Below are positions 41,416 to 50,700 of a stretch of 64,000 nucleotides of DNA, piece after piece. Origin of the DNA: Pycnococcus provasolii. Taxonomy: Eukaryota > Chlorophyta > Pseudoscourfieldiophyceae > Pseudoscourfieldiales. The stretch is from assembly GCA_049487715.1 (NCBI GenBank), contig CP150568.1, positions 372,001-436,000 on the forward strand, given 5' to 3'. Made by a program: the position numbers and the translations under genes. Numbering within the stretch: the first letter of the stretch is position 1; each line of letters begins with the position of its first letter. The notes beneath the pieces are model-generated. The model was given only the letters and a program-made list of their open reading frames with translations. It was not told where the DNA came from and searched no databases.

Positions 41416-43857
41416 TCACTGCCGCAGCGCAGCACCTGCACTCTTGCCATCATCGTCCTTCGCTCCCTCCTCCTCCTCGCGCAGCCAGCGGGTCAGAATC
41501 CACTTATTGCCAGCTGCGACCGTTTCTCCCGCGTGAATGCTCGCCGTATCCTCCTCGCCGCTGGGAAGTCGACTCCAGAAGAGGATGGCTCGACCACGCT
41601 TTGGATGGATGCGAAGTCCCGTTGAGGTGGAGCCCGTACCACCTCCACTGCCGCTGCCACCGCCACCCATCTTACCCTCGCAGACAGGACTCGTTGTGCT
41701 CGCTGACGTACACGTGAAGCTCTTCAGCAGTGCGTTGCCAATGCCCTTGTTGGATCCTCCTGGAGCACCTGATGACGAAGTTGTATCCATCGCGACGTCC
41801 TCATCACCGCTTCCGCTCGTCGAAACGACGGGCGTGCCCTTGGAAAAGTACGTCGCGCCGCCCGCCTCGACATCGCATAAATAGACCATGAAGGTTGCTG
41901 CGCGATGTGCGGCGTTTCCAGCGCGATTGTCGTAGTGCTCATGGTAGTACTCGCCTGTGCGGTAGCGTACCACTTGCAGAGCCTCAGACTTTTGTAGTGT
42001 CGTGTGCACCGCAGGAGGCGGAGTCGTCGTCGTCGTCGTCGTGGAGACGTTGTGCTGCTTCTGCATCTGCGACGACGACGACGACGTCGTCATCAGGCAA
42101 CCAGTGCCGCGTCTCGCCGCTGCCGCCGCCTGCCTAGCCTCCACGCGATGCTCGTGGAACACCGGTCGCTCAAGGAGGCGCTGAATCTTGTCCTCAAGTG
42201 CGACGACGATTGGGTCCGATTCGCGCTTGCCGGTGAGGAATATGCTCCACGACGTACGACTTGGCGTCTCCTGTCCGTTTGCGACGCGTGATCGCTTGAG
42301 ATCAGGTTCAGCGAGGCGGACGAACGCGGTCGTCTCCTCCTCCGTCATGAAGTTGTCAATCTGCACGATGTGCGGGCTGTACGAAAGCACGGTGATGTCG
42401 TAATTGTCTGATGGTGCCCTGCCAATCGACGGTGCCAAGATCGCCTTGTTGTTCATTGGCGCAAAGACAATCGTCAGGTCGATCACGGTTGTCGTGGCTT
42501 TTGTGCCGGTACTGTGACGATGATGATGCCATCGTTTCGGCGACGATCGTTCGAGCGAGATGAATTCTTGAATTCCCCACGCATCGTCGTCGCGCGTGAA
42601 GGTGTGAGTCAGCTCGTACTCGTGAGTGGGAAGCACGCAAGTCGTCGACGGCGTCAGCGGTGCCTGGCTCGCCCCGCCGTGCGATGACGCCGATAGGTAG
42701 AATGTGGTGGATGCACTGCCAGTTGGCTGCCGAGATGACGACATGTTTCCGTCGCCACAGCACTTGAGATACACGGACACGCTGCCATCATCAAAGTCGC
42801 ACGGTGCCAAAAAGAGCTGCCAGTACCTGTGATTGCACTCGGCGTAGAACACGGGACTTGCGATGGATGTGGGAATCATCGGCAGAGCGTTGTTGCTGTT
42901 GTTGCAGTTCTTCATCATGCAGGAGAAATCGTCGTCGAAGTCGCCGTTCGACGATCCTGGACCCATCGACGGACACAGCCGAGGTGTTACGTGGTACGAT
43001 GTGCTCGTCGTAGGTGGGTGCTGCTGATGCTGCTGATGATCGCCAAGGAGACGACGGCGATGTCCAGATGCTGGCATGTCGTCGTCGTCGTCGTCGTCGT
43101 CATGCTGCTGCTGATGTTGGTCGGCGTACTCCATCGGAGACTCGAATCCGTCGTCATCTTGCTGAAAATTTGACGACGAGTCGAAGTTTCGAAGAAGCTG
43201 CGTAAGGTCGCACGTCCACTGCACGCGCTCACCATTGCTGGATGACATCAGCACCTTTCCGAAATCCGAAATGTAGTCTCTGCCGCGTGCAGAGTTGTTG
43301 TTGTTGTTGTTGTTGTTGTTGCCACCGTCATAGCCAAGACCATGCAGTACGAGAGGATTTGGCTCCACCACCACAGTGGTAGTAGGAGGAGGAGGAGTGG
43401 CGGTGGTGCGGCTCGTTGATGTTGTGCGCCGTCCTCCGCCGCCGCCGCCGCCGCCGCGGGCGGCTGCTGCTGCTGCTGCCTGTGACGTGTTGTTAGGAGG
43501 TGACGATGATAGCGTGATTTCCTTCCTTGGTGGTGGACCAAGACGGCGCGAGTCTGGCATGAGTGCGATGGCAGAGTCGTGCTGCTGCTGATTTTTTGTC
43601 TTGTTGTTGTCGAGACTGTGGCGAAGTAGTTTCGCCTGATGCAGCATTCCGTCCCAGTCGTCGTCACCGCCTCCATGGTGATACCTCGATGATGATGGCA
43701 GGACAGCCGTCGTCGTAGGAGGAGCAGATGAGGACTGGAGGTTGTAATATCCTCCTCCTCCTCCTCCTCCGCTGCTGCCAAGGTTGTTGTTGTTGTTGTT
43801 GTTGTTGTTGTTATGCGGCGGCGACTGCACCGCCGCCTTGCTGCAGTGTCCACCCAT
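41416..43857 (-). CDS. Prolyl 4-hydroxylase-like 2OG-Fe(II) oxygenase, predicted N-myristoylated
   Basis: 813 residues. The N-terminus MGGHCSKA fits the N-myristoylation consensus (Gly2, Ser6) with a Cys beside it that could be palmitoylated. Residues about 10-320 are low complexity, with Asn runs near 17-26 and 182-190 and Asp/His/Gln runs. The catalytic domain spans about residues 500-795: VQIDNFMTEEETTAFVRLAE, TSWSIFL, the iron ligands in EYYHEHYDN (HxxD) near 637, GGATYFS, and the distal SIHAGETVAAGNKWILTRW with the third His and the 2-oxoglutarate-binding Lys. The domain carries low-complexity insertions (about 65 residues before HxxD and about 85 after GGATYFS). Animal and plant P4Hs of this type are in the ER; the acylation signal here argues for a cytosolic, membrane-bound form. 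Divergent from RPB5. Confidence 0.88.
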   Translation of the reverse strand: MGGHCSKAAVQSPPHNNNNNNNNNNLGSSGGGGGGGYYNLQSSSAPPTTTAVLPSSSRYHHGGGDDDWDGMLHQAKLLRHSLDNNKTKNQQQHDSAIALMPDSRRLGPPPRKEITLSSSPPNNTSQAAAAAAARGGGGGGGGRRTTSTSRTTATPPPPTTTVVVEPNPLVLHGLGYDGGNNNNNNNNNSARGRDYISDFGKVLMSSSNGERVQWTCDLTQLLRNFDSSSNFQQDDDGFESPMEYADQHQQQHDDDDDDDDMPASGHRRRLLGDHQQHQQHPPTTSTSYHVTPRLCPSMGPGSSNGDFDDDFSCMMKNCNNSNNALPMIPTSIASPVFYAECNHRYWQLFLAPCDFDDGSVSVYLKCCGDGNMSSSRQPTGSASTTFYLSASSHGGASQAPLTPSTTCVLPTHEYELTHTFTRDDDAWGIQEFISLERSSPKRWHHHRHSTGTKATTTVIDLTIVFAPMNNKAILAPSIGRAPSDNYDITVLSYSPHIVQIDNFMTEEETTAFVRLAEPDLKRSRVANGQETPSRTSWSIFLTGKRESDPIVVALEDKIQRLLERPVFHEHRVEARQAAAAARRGTGCLMTTSSSSSQMQKQHNVSTTTTTTTPPPAVHTTLQKSEALQVVRYRTGEYYHEHYDNRAGNAAHRAATFMVYLCDVEAGGATYFSKGTPVVSTSGSGDEDVAMDTTSSSGAPGGSNKGIGNALLKSFTCTSASTTSPVCEGKMGGGGSGSGGGTGSTSTGLRIHPKRGRAILFWSRLPSGEEDTASIHAGETVAAGNKWILTRWLREEEEGAKDDDGKSAGAALRQ

Positions 43858-44571
43858 AGTAGTTATTGGCGGACTGCTGCACTACTGCTGAATCTTGACT
43901 CTTGAGTGAGTGAAGACTTCTTCTTCGAATGATGACGATCGATGATGAAGCAGGACACAAAAAAAGGCTGGCTACTTTTATGATGTATGTGTAGTGAGCA
44001 CACCACCTACTACTCACTCACTCACTAGTAAGTAAGCTGACGACACACGCACGCAAGCAGCACCGATAAAGGAGAGGGCACCACGCACGCACACTACAAC
44101 ACTGCTGACACCTGTGCCTGGAATGAACGCGGAATCACGATATACACGCGCCTGCTTCGTTCGCTTTGAATGGAAAAAATGATTACTCATAGTCGGGGGG
44201 GGGGGGGGAGGAAGCAGGTCAAAACTCACTCAATGAGGTGCGTGGTCGGTCCCATCAAAATCAGTTTTTTTCCGACTTCTACCTCGGACTGACTCCGACC
44301 CCGGGGACAAATTCAGTTGGGTTTTCCTCTCTATTACCCTGCCTCTATGAGTAGGGCCGATTGGATCGATGGGCTGCTGATTGGGGTTTACCCGTCGTAC
44401 GATGCGTGCGTGCGGGACCCGTTGAATTGGGGTTTTGGTGGATTGGGGTTTTGGTTTTTTTTTTAGTAGGTTGTGATGATGCACTCATGAAGAATGCGTC
44501 GTCGTCGTTTACATACTCGTTTCCCTCGTTTGTTGTTGTGCCCTTTCTTTTTTGAGTGATTCCAAGGTCGT
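43858..44571. other. Divergent intergenic region between the P4H and RPB5 genes
   Basis: About 710 bp with no supported gene. It should contain promoters for both directions. A G homopolymer lies near 44197-44209, and an ACTC repeat lies near 44012-44026. Confidence 0.5.
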
Positions 44572-45426
44572 ATGGCGTCTGCACCTGCTGGCCCTCCTTC
44601 CTCATCAGCTGGTGGTGGCACTACTGGAGGAGCCTCCTCTGCCTCGAAGAAGACAAATGCTGCCACAGCGGCTTTCCATAATCTGCCCGTCGATTCCGAC
44701 GATACGGATGACGATGATGAGTCTGCTGGTGGTGCAGGAGCAGCGGCGGCGGCAGAACAACAACAAGCACCGCCGGCGGGTTCCATTTCGGAAGACAAAC
44801 GCACGAAGACGCTCTTCTACGTGCGACGCACAGCCGCTCAAATGCTAAAAGATCGAGGATACGTCGTCCAGCAATCCAACCTCGAGATGGGAATTGAAGA
44901 TTTCAAGAAGGAATTTGGAGAGCGCCCTGATCGTAGCGACCTGATGATGGTCGGGTCGATGGTCGACGATCCCATGCAGCAAATCTCCGTTCACTTTCTC
45001 GACCCTGACACGAAAAGTGAAAAGATCGGTGTGGAAAAAATAAAAGCCGTCGTCGATCAGGTGAAGGAATTCACGCCGAACAGTAAGAACGCCATTCTCA
45101 TCCTGCCCTGTGGGCTCACGCCGTTTGCCAATCAGGGTATCAGCGAGGCGAACAGCGGACACCAGTATCGCCTAGAGCTTTTCATGGAGAAGGAGCTGAT
45201 ATTCAACATCACAAATCACCAGAGTGTTCCAACACACCAGCTCTTGAGCGAGCTCGAAAAGCGACAACTGCTAGAACGCTACAAGGTGAAATCGAGCCAA
45301 CTGCCGCGCATTCAAGCGAAAGACCCTGTGGCGCGGTACATGGGGTTGAGGATTGGAGACGTTGTGCGCATCGTACGTGCGTCGGAGACTGCTGGGCGGT
45401 ACGTGACGTATCGGATGACCGTTTGA
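44572..45426 (+). CDS. RPB5: RNA polymerase I/II/III shared subunit RPB5 (RPABC1)
   Basis: A 284-residue protein. Residues 1-66 are a Ser/Gly/Ala-rich extension with an acidic patch, absent from yeast and human RPB5 (about 210-215 residues). The N-terminal jaw domain follows (RTAAQMLKDRGYVV, FKKEFGERPDRSDL), then the archaeal RpoH-like C-terminal assembly domain (VPTHQLLSELEKRQLLERY, LPRIQAKDPVARYMGLRIGD, VVRIVRASETAGRYVTYR). The C-terminal domain is nearly invariant in eukaryotes and archaea, which makes the call safe. It contacts downstream DNA as part of the lower jaw. The ATG at 44572 is the first in frame. Confidence 0.95.
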   Translation: MASAPAGPPSSSAGGGTTGGASSASKKTNAATAAFHNLPVDSDDTDDDDESAGGAGAAAAAEQQQAPPAGSISEDKRTKTLFYVRRTAAQMLKDRGYVVQQSNLEMGIEDFKKEFGERPDRSDLMMVGSMVDDPMQQISVHFLDPDTKSEKIGVEKIKAVVDQVKEFTPNSKNAILILPCGLTPFANQGISEANSGHQYRLELFMEKELIFNITNHQSVPTHQLLSELEKRQLLERYKVKSSQLPRIQAKDPVARYMGLRIGDVVRIVRASETAGRYVTYRMTV

Positions 45427-45866
45427 GGTACTTTGAGCTAGCTGAGTTGAGCTGAATTAAGGTTAAGTAGTAATTTCAAGTCGTATGGATGGCTGCCGAA
45501 CAACGACAAAACGACTCAAGCATCGTCAGCTAGCTACTACAACATTCTTCTGGACTTTGTTGTTTGGAGAGAGAGAGAAAAAGGAGAGAGGTGGGCGGTA
45601 AACGACAACATGTTCAAAAGTGTCGTTGTTTGTAACTGCGTTTTACACTGTAGCAGCTTCGCGGCGGAGGACATTGATTTGATGCTATCCAAACCCCCAT
45701 TCGGGCCACCCGCTCCTAAAAAATTCCAAGTGCTGGCCACTCTATATTGGTGACGCTTCACAACAAATTCTGCCCCGTAACCGTGCATCATAAACGCGTA
45801 GCAGCACGACGGCCTTCATCGGCGCTGACGACGACGCGACACAACACACGCACGCCAACAATAATA
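45427..45866. other. Spacer between RPB5 and the M43 metalloprotease gene
   Basis: 440 bp with no supported gene. The frame of the following gene is open from 45747 at a TTG but lacks an ATG before 45867. Confidence 0.5.
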
Positions 45867-47492
45867 ATGGCGGTGGTCACTACTACTACGGCGCTGCTGG
45901 CGCTGGCGTTCCTCCTCCTCGCTGTTGCCTCAGATTCTCCTTCTTCTTGCTTCACCACCATCACCTCCGTCAGTGCAGCGCATTCTCAGGATCATCATCA
46001 TCATTGGGACGCTGACAATCCGCTTGGCGTTTCGAAGAATCTCTCCGCATACGAACGACGCTTCAACGAAGCCAACTTGGCGCGCAAGTGCTCGTGTGCG
46101 ATGCCGCCCGTCACAGAAAGTCTGGTTGCCGACTTCCTCTCAGACGAGATGGAGGAGGAAGTTCCCACGGACTTCAGTGTCACGCTCGAGGTAGCCATGC
46201 ACGTAATACACGCCGCAGACGGAACAGGCAAGGTTCCCATGGAGTCTATACGTAGGCAGATGGATGTGCTCAACGAAGCGTTCCGGAACGAGAAGGTTGG
46301 AATGGATGGCTCCTATGACGCTTGGCCTGTCGGCATTCAATTCACACTCGATGAGAACAAAGACGTCATGTTCGTTAACAATTCGGACTGGTACTTTGGA
46401 TGCAATCGCAACGACCGAGACAACAGCATGAAGAAGAAGCTCGCGGTCGATCCCACGAAACATGTGAACGTTTATTTGTGCGAGCTGTCATTCGGCGCAT
46501 TGGGACTGTCTGGCGCTTGGCCTTGGGAAGTACCAGCGTCCGATCCACGCTCAGGTGTGCTCGTGAGTCCATTTACGCTACCTGGATCAAACAACTATCC
46601 TTACAACCTCGGAAAGACACTTGTACACGAAATTGGGCATTTATTTGGATTGCGCCACACGTTCGGCAAGTTCCATGACAAGTGCCCAGAAAATGTGAAT
46701 GACGAAAACGACGACTCGATCGTAGACACGACGCCTCTCTTCGGACCCACCTTTGGAGGTTGGGTTTCGCATGACGACCCACCATTGTGTACGCAGCTCG
46801 CCAGCGTGAAAAGTCCGTGTGTCAAGGACGACGACAAGTATGCCGCGAGTCTGCCGCCGTACTTCGGGCGGTCGACAGCGCCGAACTTCCTCGACTACGC
46901 GGACGATCCGTGCGTGCGCGAGTTCACGCCTGGGCAAGTAAACGAGATACGGCACATGGTGCTGACGTACCGTACTGCTTGGTGTGGAGATGGCGAGAAT
47001 AAGGATGCATGCTACGTCAGTCGAAGCAACAACGCAAGCAGCACACAGCAGGACTACTACGATCACATGGTTGACATTAAGGAGGCGATGCGCCGCATAC
47101 GCACTTCGGGAGATGCCGGTTTGAATTTCATGGATGGTCTCGTGGGAGGAAATGTGACGCGCGAGGTGCTGGAGTACGCGTACGGCATCATGCTTTCCAT
47201 GGAAGATGTCAAGCGCGCTGTTCGTGTGAAGTGCTCTGCAGAGAATCTCCTCGACGACGCGTCGAGTGCGGAGGCGTGCCGCCGTCTTGATGGATTTAGG
47301 CGATCAACGCCTGAAGATCGCCTTGAGGCGTGGTTCCATTCGTACGACAACAAGACTTGCGCAGACACGATGATTAAGCGCCTGAATGCGCTGGGCGCCA
47401 ATGCGAGTGCGAGCGCCCAGTACCAGGCCTTGGTGGACGAAGAGTTGAGTCCCATACAGGAGGCGAGGGATCTCTACGGCAAGTTCATATGA
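45867..47492 (+). CDS. Secreted pappalysin-like (M43) zinc metalloprotease
   Basis: A 541-residue protein. A signal peptide is clear (MAVVTTTTALLALAFLLLAVAS). The catalytic motif HEIGHLFGLRH near residue 254 gives three zinc His and the catalytic Glu (HExxHxxGxxH, metzincin clan). The region before it (VNVYLCELSFGALGLSGAWPWE) and after it (CPENVNDENDDSIVDTTP) fits the M43B pappalysin/cytophagalysin family. The Met-turn position reads PNFLDYADDPC, with Leu in place of the usual Met. A C-terminal region of about 160 residues has no recognised domain. The enzyme is expected outside the cell or in vacuoles; the substrate is unknown. The start is the first ATG in frame and begins the signal peptide. 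Confidence 0.88.
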   Translation: MAVVTTTTALLALAFLLLAVASDSPSSCFTTITSVSAAHSQDHHHHWDADNPLGVSKNLSAYERRFNEANLARKCSCAMPPVTESLVADFLSDEMEEEVPTDFSVTLEVAMHVIHAADGTGKVPMESIRRQMDVLNEAFRNEKVGMDGSYDAWPVGIQFTLDENKDVMFVNNSDWYFGCNRNDRDNSMKKKLAVDPTKHVNVYLCELSFGALGLSGAWPWEVPASDPRSGVLVSPFTLPGSNNYPYNLGKTLVHEIGHLFGLRHTFGKFHDKCPENVNDENDDSIVDTTPLFGPTFGGWVSHDDPPLCTQLASVKSPCVKDDDKYAASLPPYFGRSTAPNFLDYADDPCVREFTPGQVNEIRHMVLTYRTAWCGDGENKDACYVSRSNNASSTQQDYYDHMVDIKEAMRRIRTSGDAGLNFMDGLVGGNVTREVLEYAYGIMLSMEDVKRAVRVKCSAENLLDDASSAEACRRLDGFRRSTPEDRLEAWFHSYDNKTCADTMIKRLNALGANASASAQYQALVDEELSPIQEARDLYGKFI

Positions 47493-47706
47493 CGATCGAT
47501 TCAAAAAATCACAATCTTCTTGAGAGAAGAGAGAGAGAGATGTTGCATATTAATGATGTTTTTAAAAATCGTGCACTTGTTTTTTTTTCCATTCGGACCT
47601 GCCATTTGGTCGTAGTTTGTTTTCTCTCCCTCACCGCTTTTTACTTTTTGCTGGTAAGTTGTATGCGATCGCCGATGGCCTCAAACTCCTACTCCTCCCA
47701 ATGGCA

Positions 47707-50700
47707 TTACGTCATGTTTTTACACGAAAGCTGAATCGCGCCAACAAACACACCATTATCGAAGTATGTTGATGTGCTACTACTTTGTGATCCGGCGGTG
47801 ATGACATGAAGCGTGTCACTACTACTGGCGTTGGTTTTATTTGCAAAAACAAACCAAGTCTCGTCAAGCGGGAGTTTGGAAGGATCGCTTGCATTGATCG
47901 TTTTTGAAAATACCCACGACTTCTGTTGAAACGTCAGCCGATTCTTGTTTGCAATGTATTGTCTCCAATCTGGCAAATGAGCATATCCAACAACCCATTT
48001 CCCACTCGTTTCGTCAAAGAAGAGGTATCTGTCATGCCATTTGCACCAATATTTCCCACCCAAATACCAGGGAAAGTCAACCAATGGATCATTGACGTGC
48101 CTGTAATACTTCATAAATACCGGTTTGTCAACTGGAGACCAACGGCCGTCGTGAGGGGAATCGCGGTCACTTTTCCAACTCTTCAATGTTTCTTCATAGT
48201 ACGCAAGCACGCTTCCGCTGTGACTTTGTAGTCGATTGTAAGAGCACACCAAGTTACCCGAATTAATGCTCCAGTGACAATGTTTCCCTTTCGGCTTTAT
48301 AAGATAGTATGTTCCGAGAATATGCTCTAGAGCATCTCTAGGATACCTGGCCCCGTCTGGCATCCCAGTATAATCATACTCGTCTTCACTGCATCCATCA
48401 CCGTCATGACGAAAATCAGTGAACGCTTTTGGATCATGATGAAGAGAATACTCAGGGCGAAGACTGAAGGTGCATGACGGGGTGTCTAGATCAGGCGGCT
48501 CAATGTAGGCAGGCCTGGGGCAAATTGAGTCTGCTTGATTATAATATCCGCCTGAGCACGCAGCTATCCACTCGTGACTGTAAATAATTAACAACACCCC
48601 AATAATTGAGCACAGAAAAGAAATCAAAAAGTCGAATGCTAAAGCACCAGTGGGACCAAGTGAATAAGATAGGGCGCCAGTAGTAACTTTTGACCCCCTC
48701 CCCCTCCACAGCTTCAGGCACGATTGTTTACCTTCATCCGTCACGTCGTATTGTTTGATTCGTTTCAGTGGTGATATGAAGCATAGATTTATTTTTCTGT
48801 GAATTTGGAGCAAGCATGATATCACCATGAGGAAAACACAAATAGTGTTGAATATGATCGAAACACCAATCGATGTGCCAAGGTTCTCTCTTTCATATAT
48901 GCTATAAATGTGCCTGTTCATGCTATGAGTAGATCTGCCAACGTGAATTTTAAGATCCGAAGCCAAAATCAGTTCGAATCGATCTTTTGCCCACTCCGAT
49001 GCAAGAATCGCAATCCAGAAAACGAGACTTACGACATTGATAGGTGTCAGGATGGTGCGTGAATTGTCCGAAAGTTTTCTCTCCATCAACCCAATATATA
49101 CGCGTCTCATGTGTTCGTTATGTCTATCCATGGACCGGCCACGAAATTGGTTCTGGGGTATTCGAACTTTGTTTTGATTATCGTCATCATACGACTGTTT
49201 ATCTGACGACTCCTCTTTCTTCTCCTCCTCCACTTCGCAAATCATATTGAGAATTTTAATTCTATCTTTCTCAAATCGTGCGGCAGCATCCCGTGCATCA
49301 ATATTTCTCACGGTTTTCTCCAGCAATTTGAATAGCGCAATGGGCTTCTTATTTTTGTCTTTGTCACCATTTTCGTCGCTGACTTTATTCTCGTGAGTAT
49401 TCTTAATTCTGACGCGTGACCAAATGAAGATGAAAATACCCACACCAAGCATAAGCGTGAATATAAGATAAGAGAGCTTGTACAGAATGCTTGCAATTTC
49501 AATAGGCCAACCTTCCCCATGAACGCTCAAAGCATTTTGCTCTCCAGCAGCAAACGTGTTAGGAATATCCATTCTATAGCGCTGCCCAGGTCCCATTAAA
49601 AAAATCGACTTCGCATCATGAAATCGCTTCGATACCATGTATCGCCGTTCGATGTCTGACGAAACAAAGACATTGGAGTAGAAGGGAAGTTGCCATTCAA
49701 AGAAACACATGATCCACGCAGTAAAGGCCAGAAGATGTGGAAGCATGATGCACGATGAGAAAGATACGTACCAAAGCATACTTTCTCGCCATATATTGGA
49801 ACATGCCTGCTTGAAGGCTGCAGCTTGTTCGTCACACATCACACCAACGATCCGAGTGTTGCTCTTCCGGGCAGCTCGAAGCTCGAATTGACACCAAATG
49901 CGAAACAACGCGTTTGGCGCATACCAACTATGGCACACGAGGCGAAGCGTATCCATATTTGCGACACTTTTCTCAAGTTCTTTTTCCGTATCTTCCCCAT
50001 TAACAATCCACTGATTTTTGCAGAAGATATCGATCCACATGCAGTTGTAATGGATGTGCCCACTGATGTGATGAAATTTACGACTGAGTTTGTTGACCGA
50101 TTTGCTCGGAAGCATGAAAAGAAATATTCTAACGAGAAGTGCAGACTTCACAAAAACTTCGATGGGGAAGATCCAAAAGAGCCTGAACAGACCGGCCGCG
50201 ATTCGATGCCATGCGATCAGTCTTAGCGGCCAGGTAGAGAACAACCAGGTCATCTTGCTCTGACCGCTCTCCTCCTCGTTTTCGCGCTGCTTCTCGCTCA
50301 GCGTGTCTGTCTTGGTCGTGCCGTCTCTTTGCTTATTTGCCATGCGTTTCTGCTCTCTTTCGAACCACTGCCGAAACCTCGGTGCAAAAGGAACGTAGGC
50401 CGCAACTTGTGATGCACGGTTCCTCGTGTACGACTCGCTGTGAATCGATGAGCCGCCGGTGAGCGCACTTGAAAAGTCCAACCAGCTGTCCATCCAAGCG
50501 TGCGAGACGAACTCGTTCGCTATGCCCACATAGTGTTTCTCAACCCACTCCTTTCCATTGGGATGCACGTCTTTTAAGTGGTCGCAAAACGTCTTCCTTT
50601 CCTCAATCAGCTTGTTATCTTTGCCGTACTTTGTCGTCGTCTTGATAACCATGTCAACAATATCAGAGGTTTTCACCATAGCGAGGTCTTGAGCAGAAAG

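Noticed and set aside
43014-43205. Short plus-strand frames in the prolyl hydroxylase gene rich in Arg
   Set aside because: They are the complement of His/Asp/Gln repeat codons in the real minus-strand gene.
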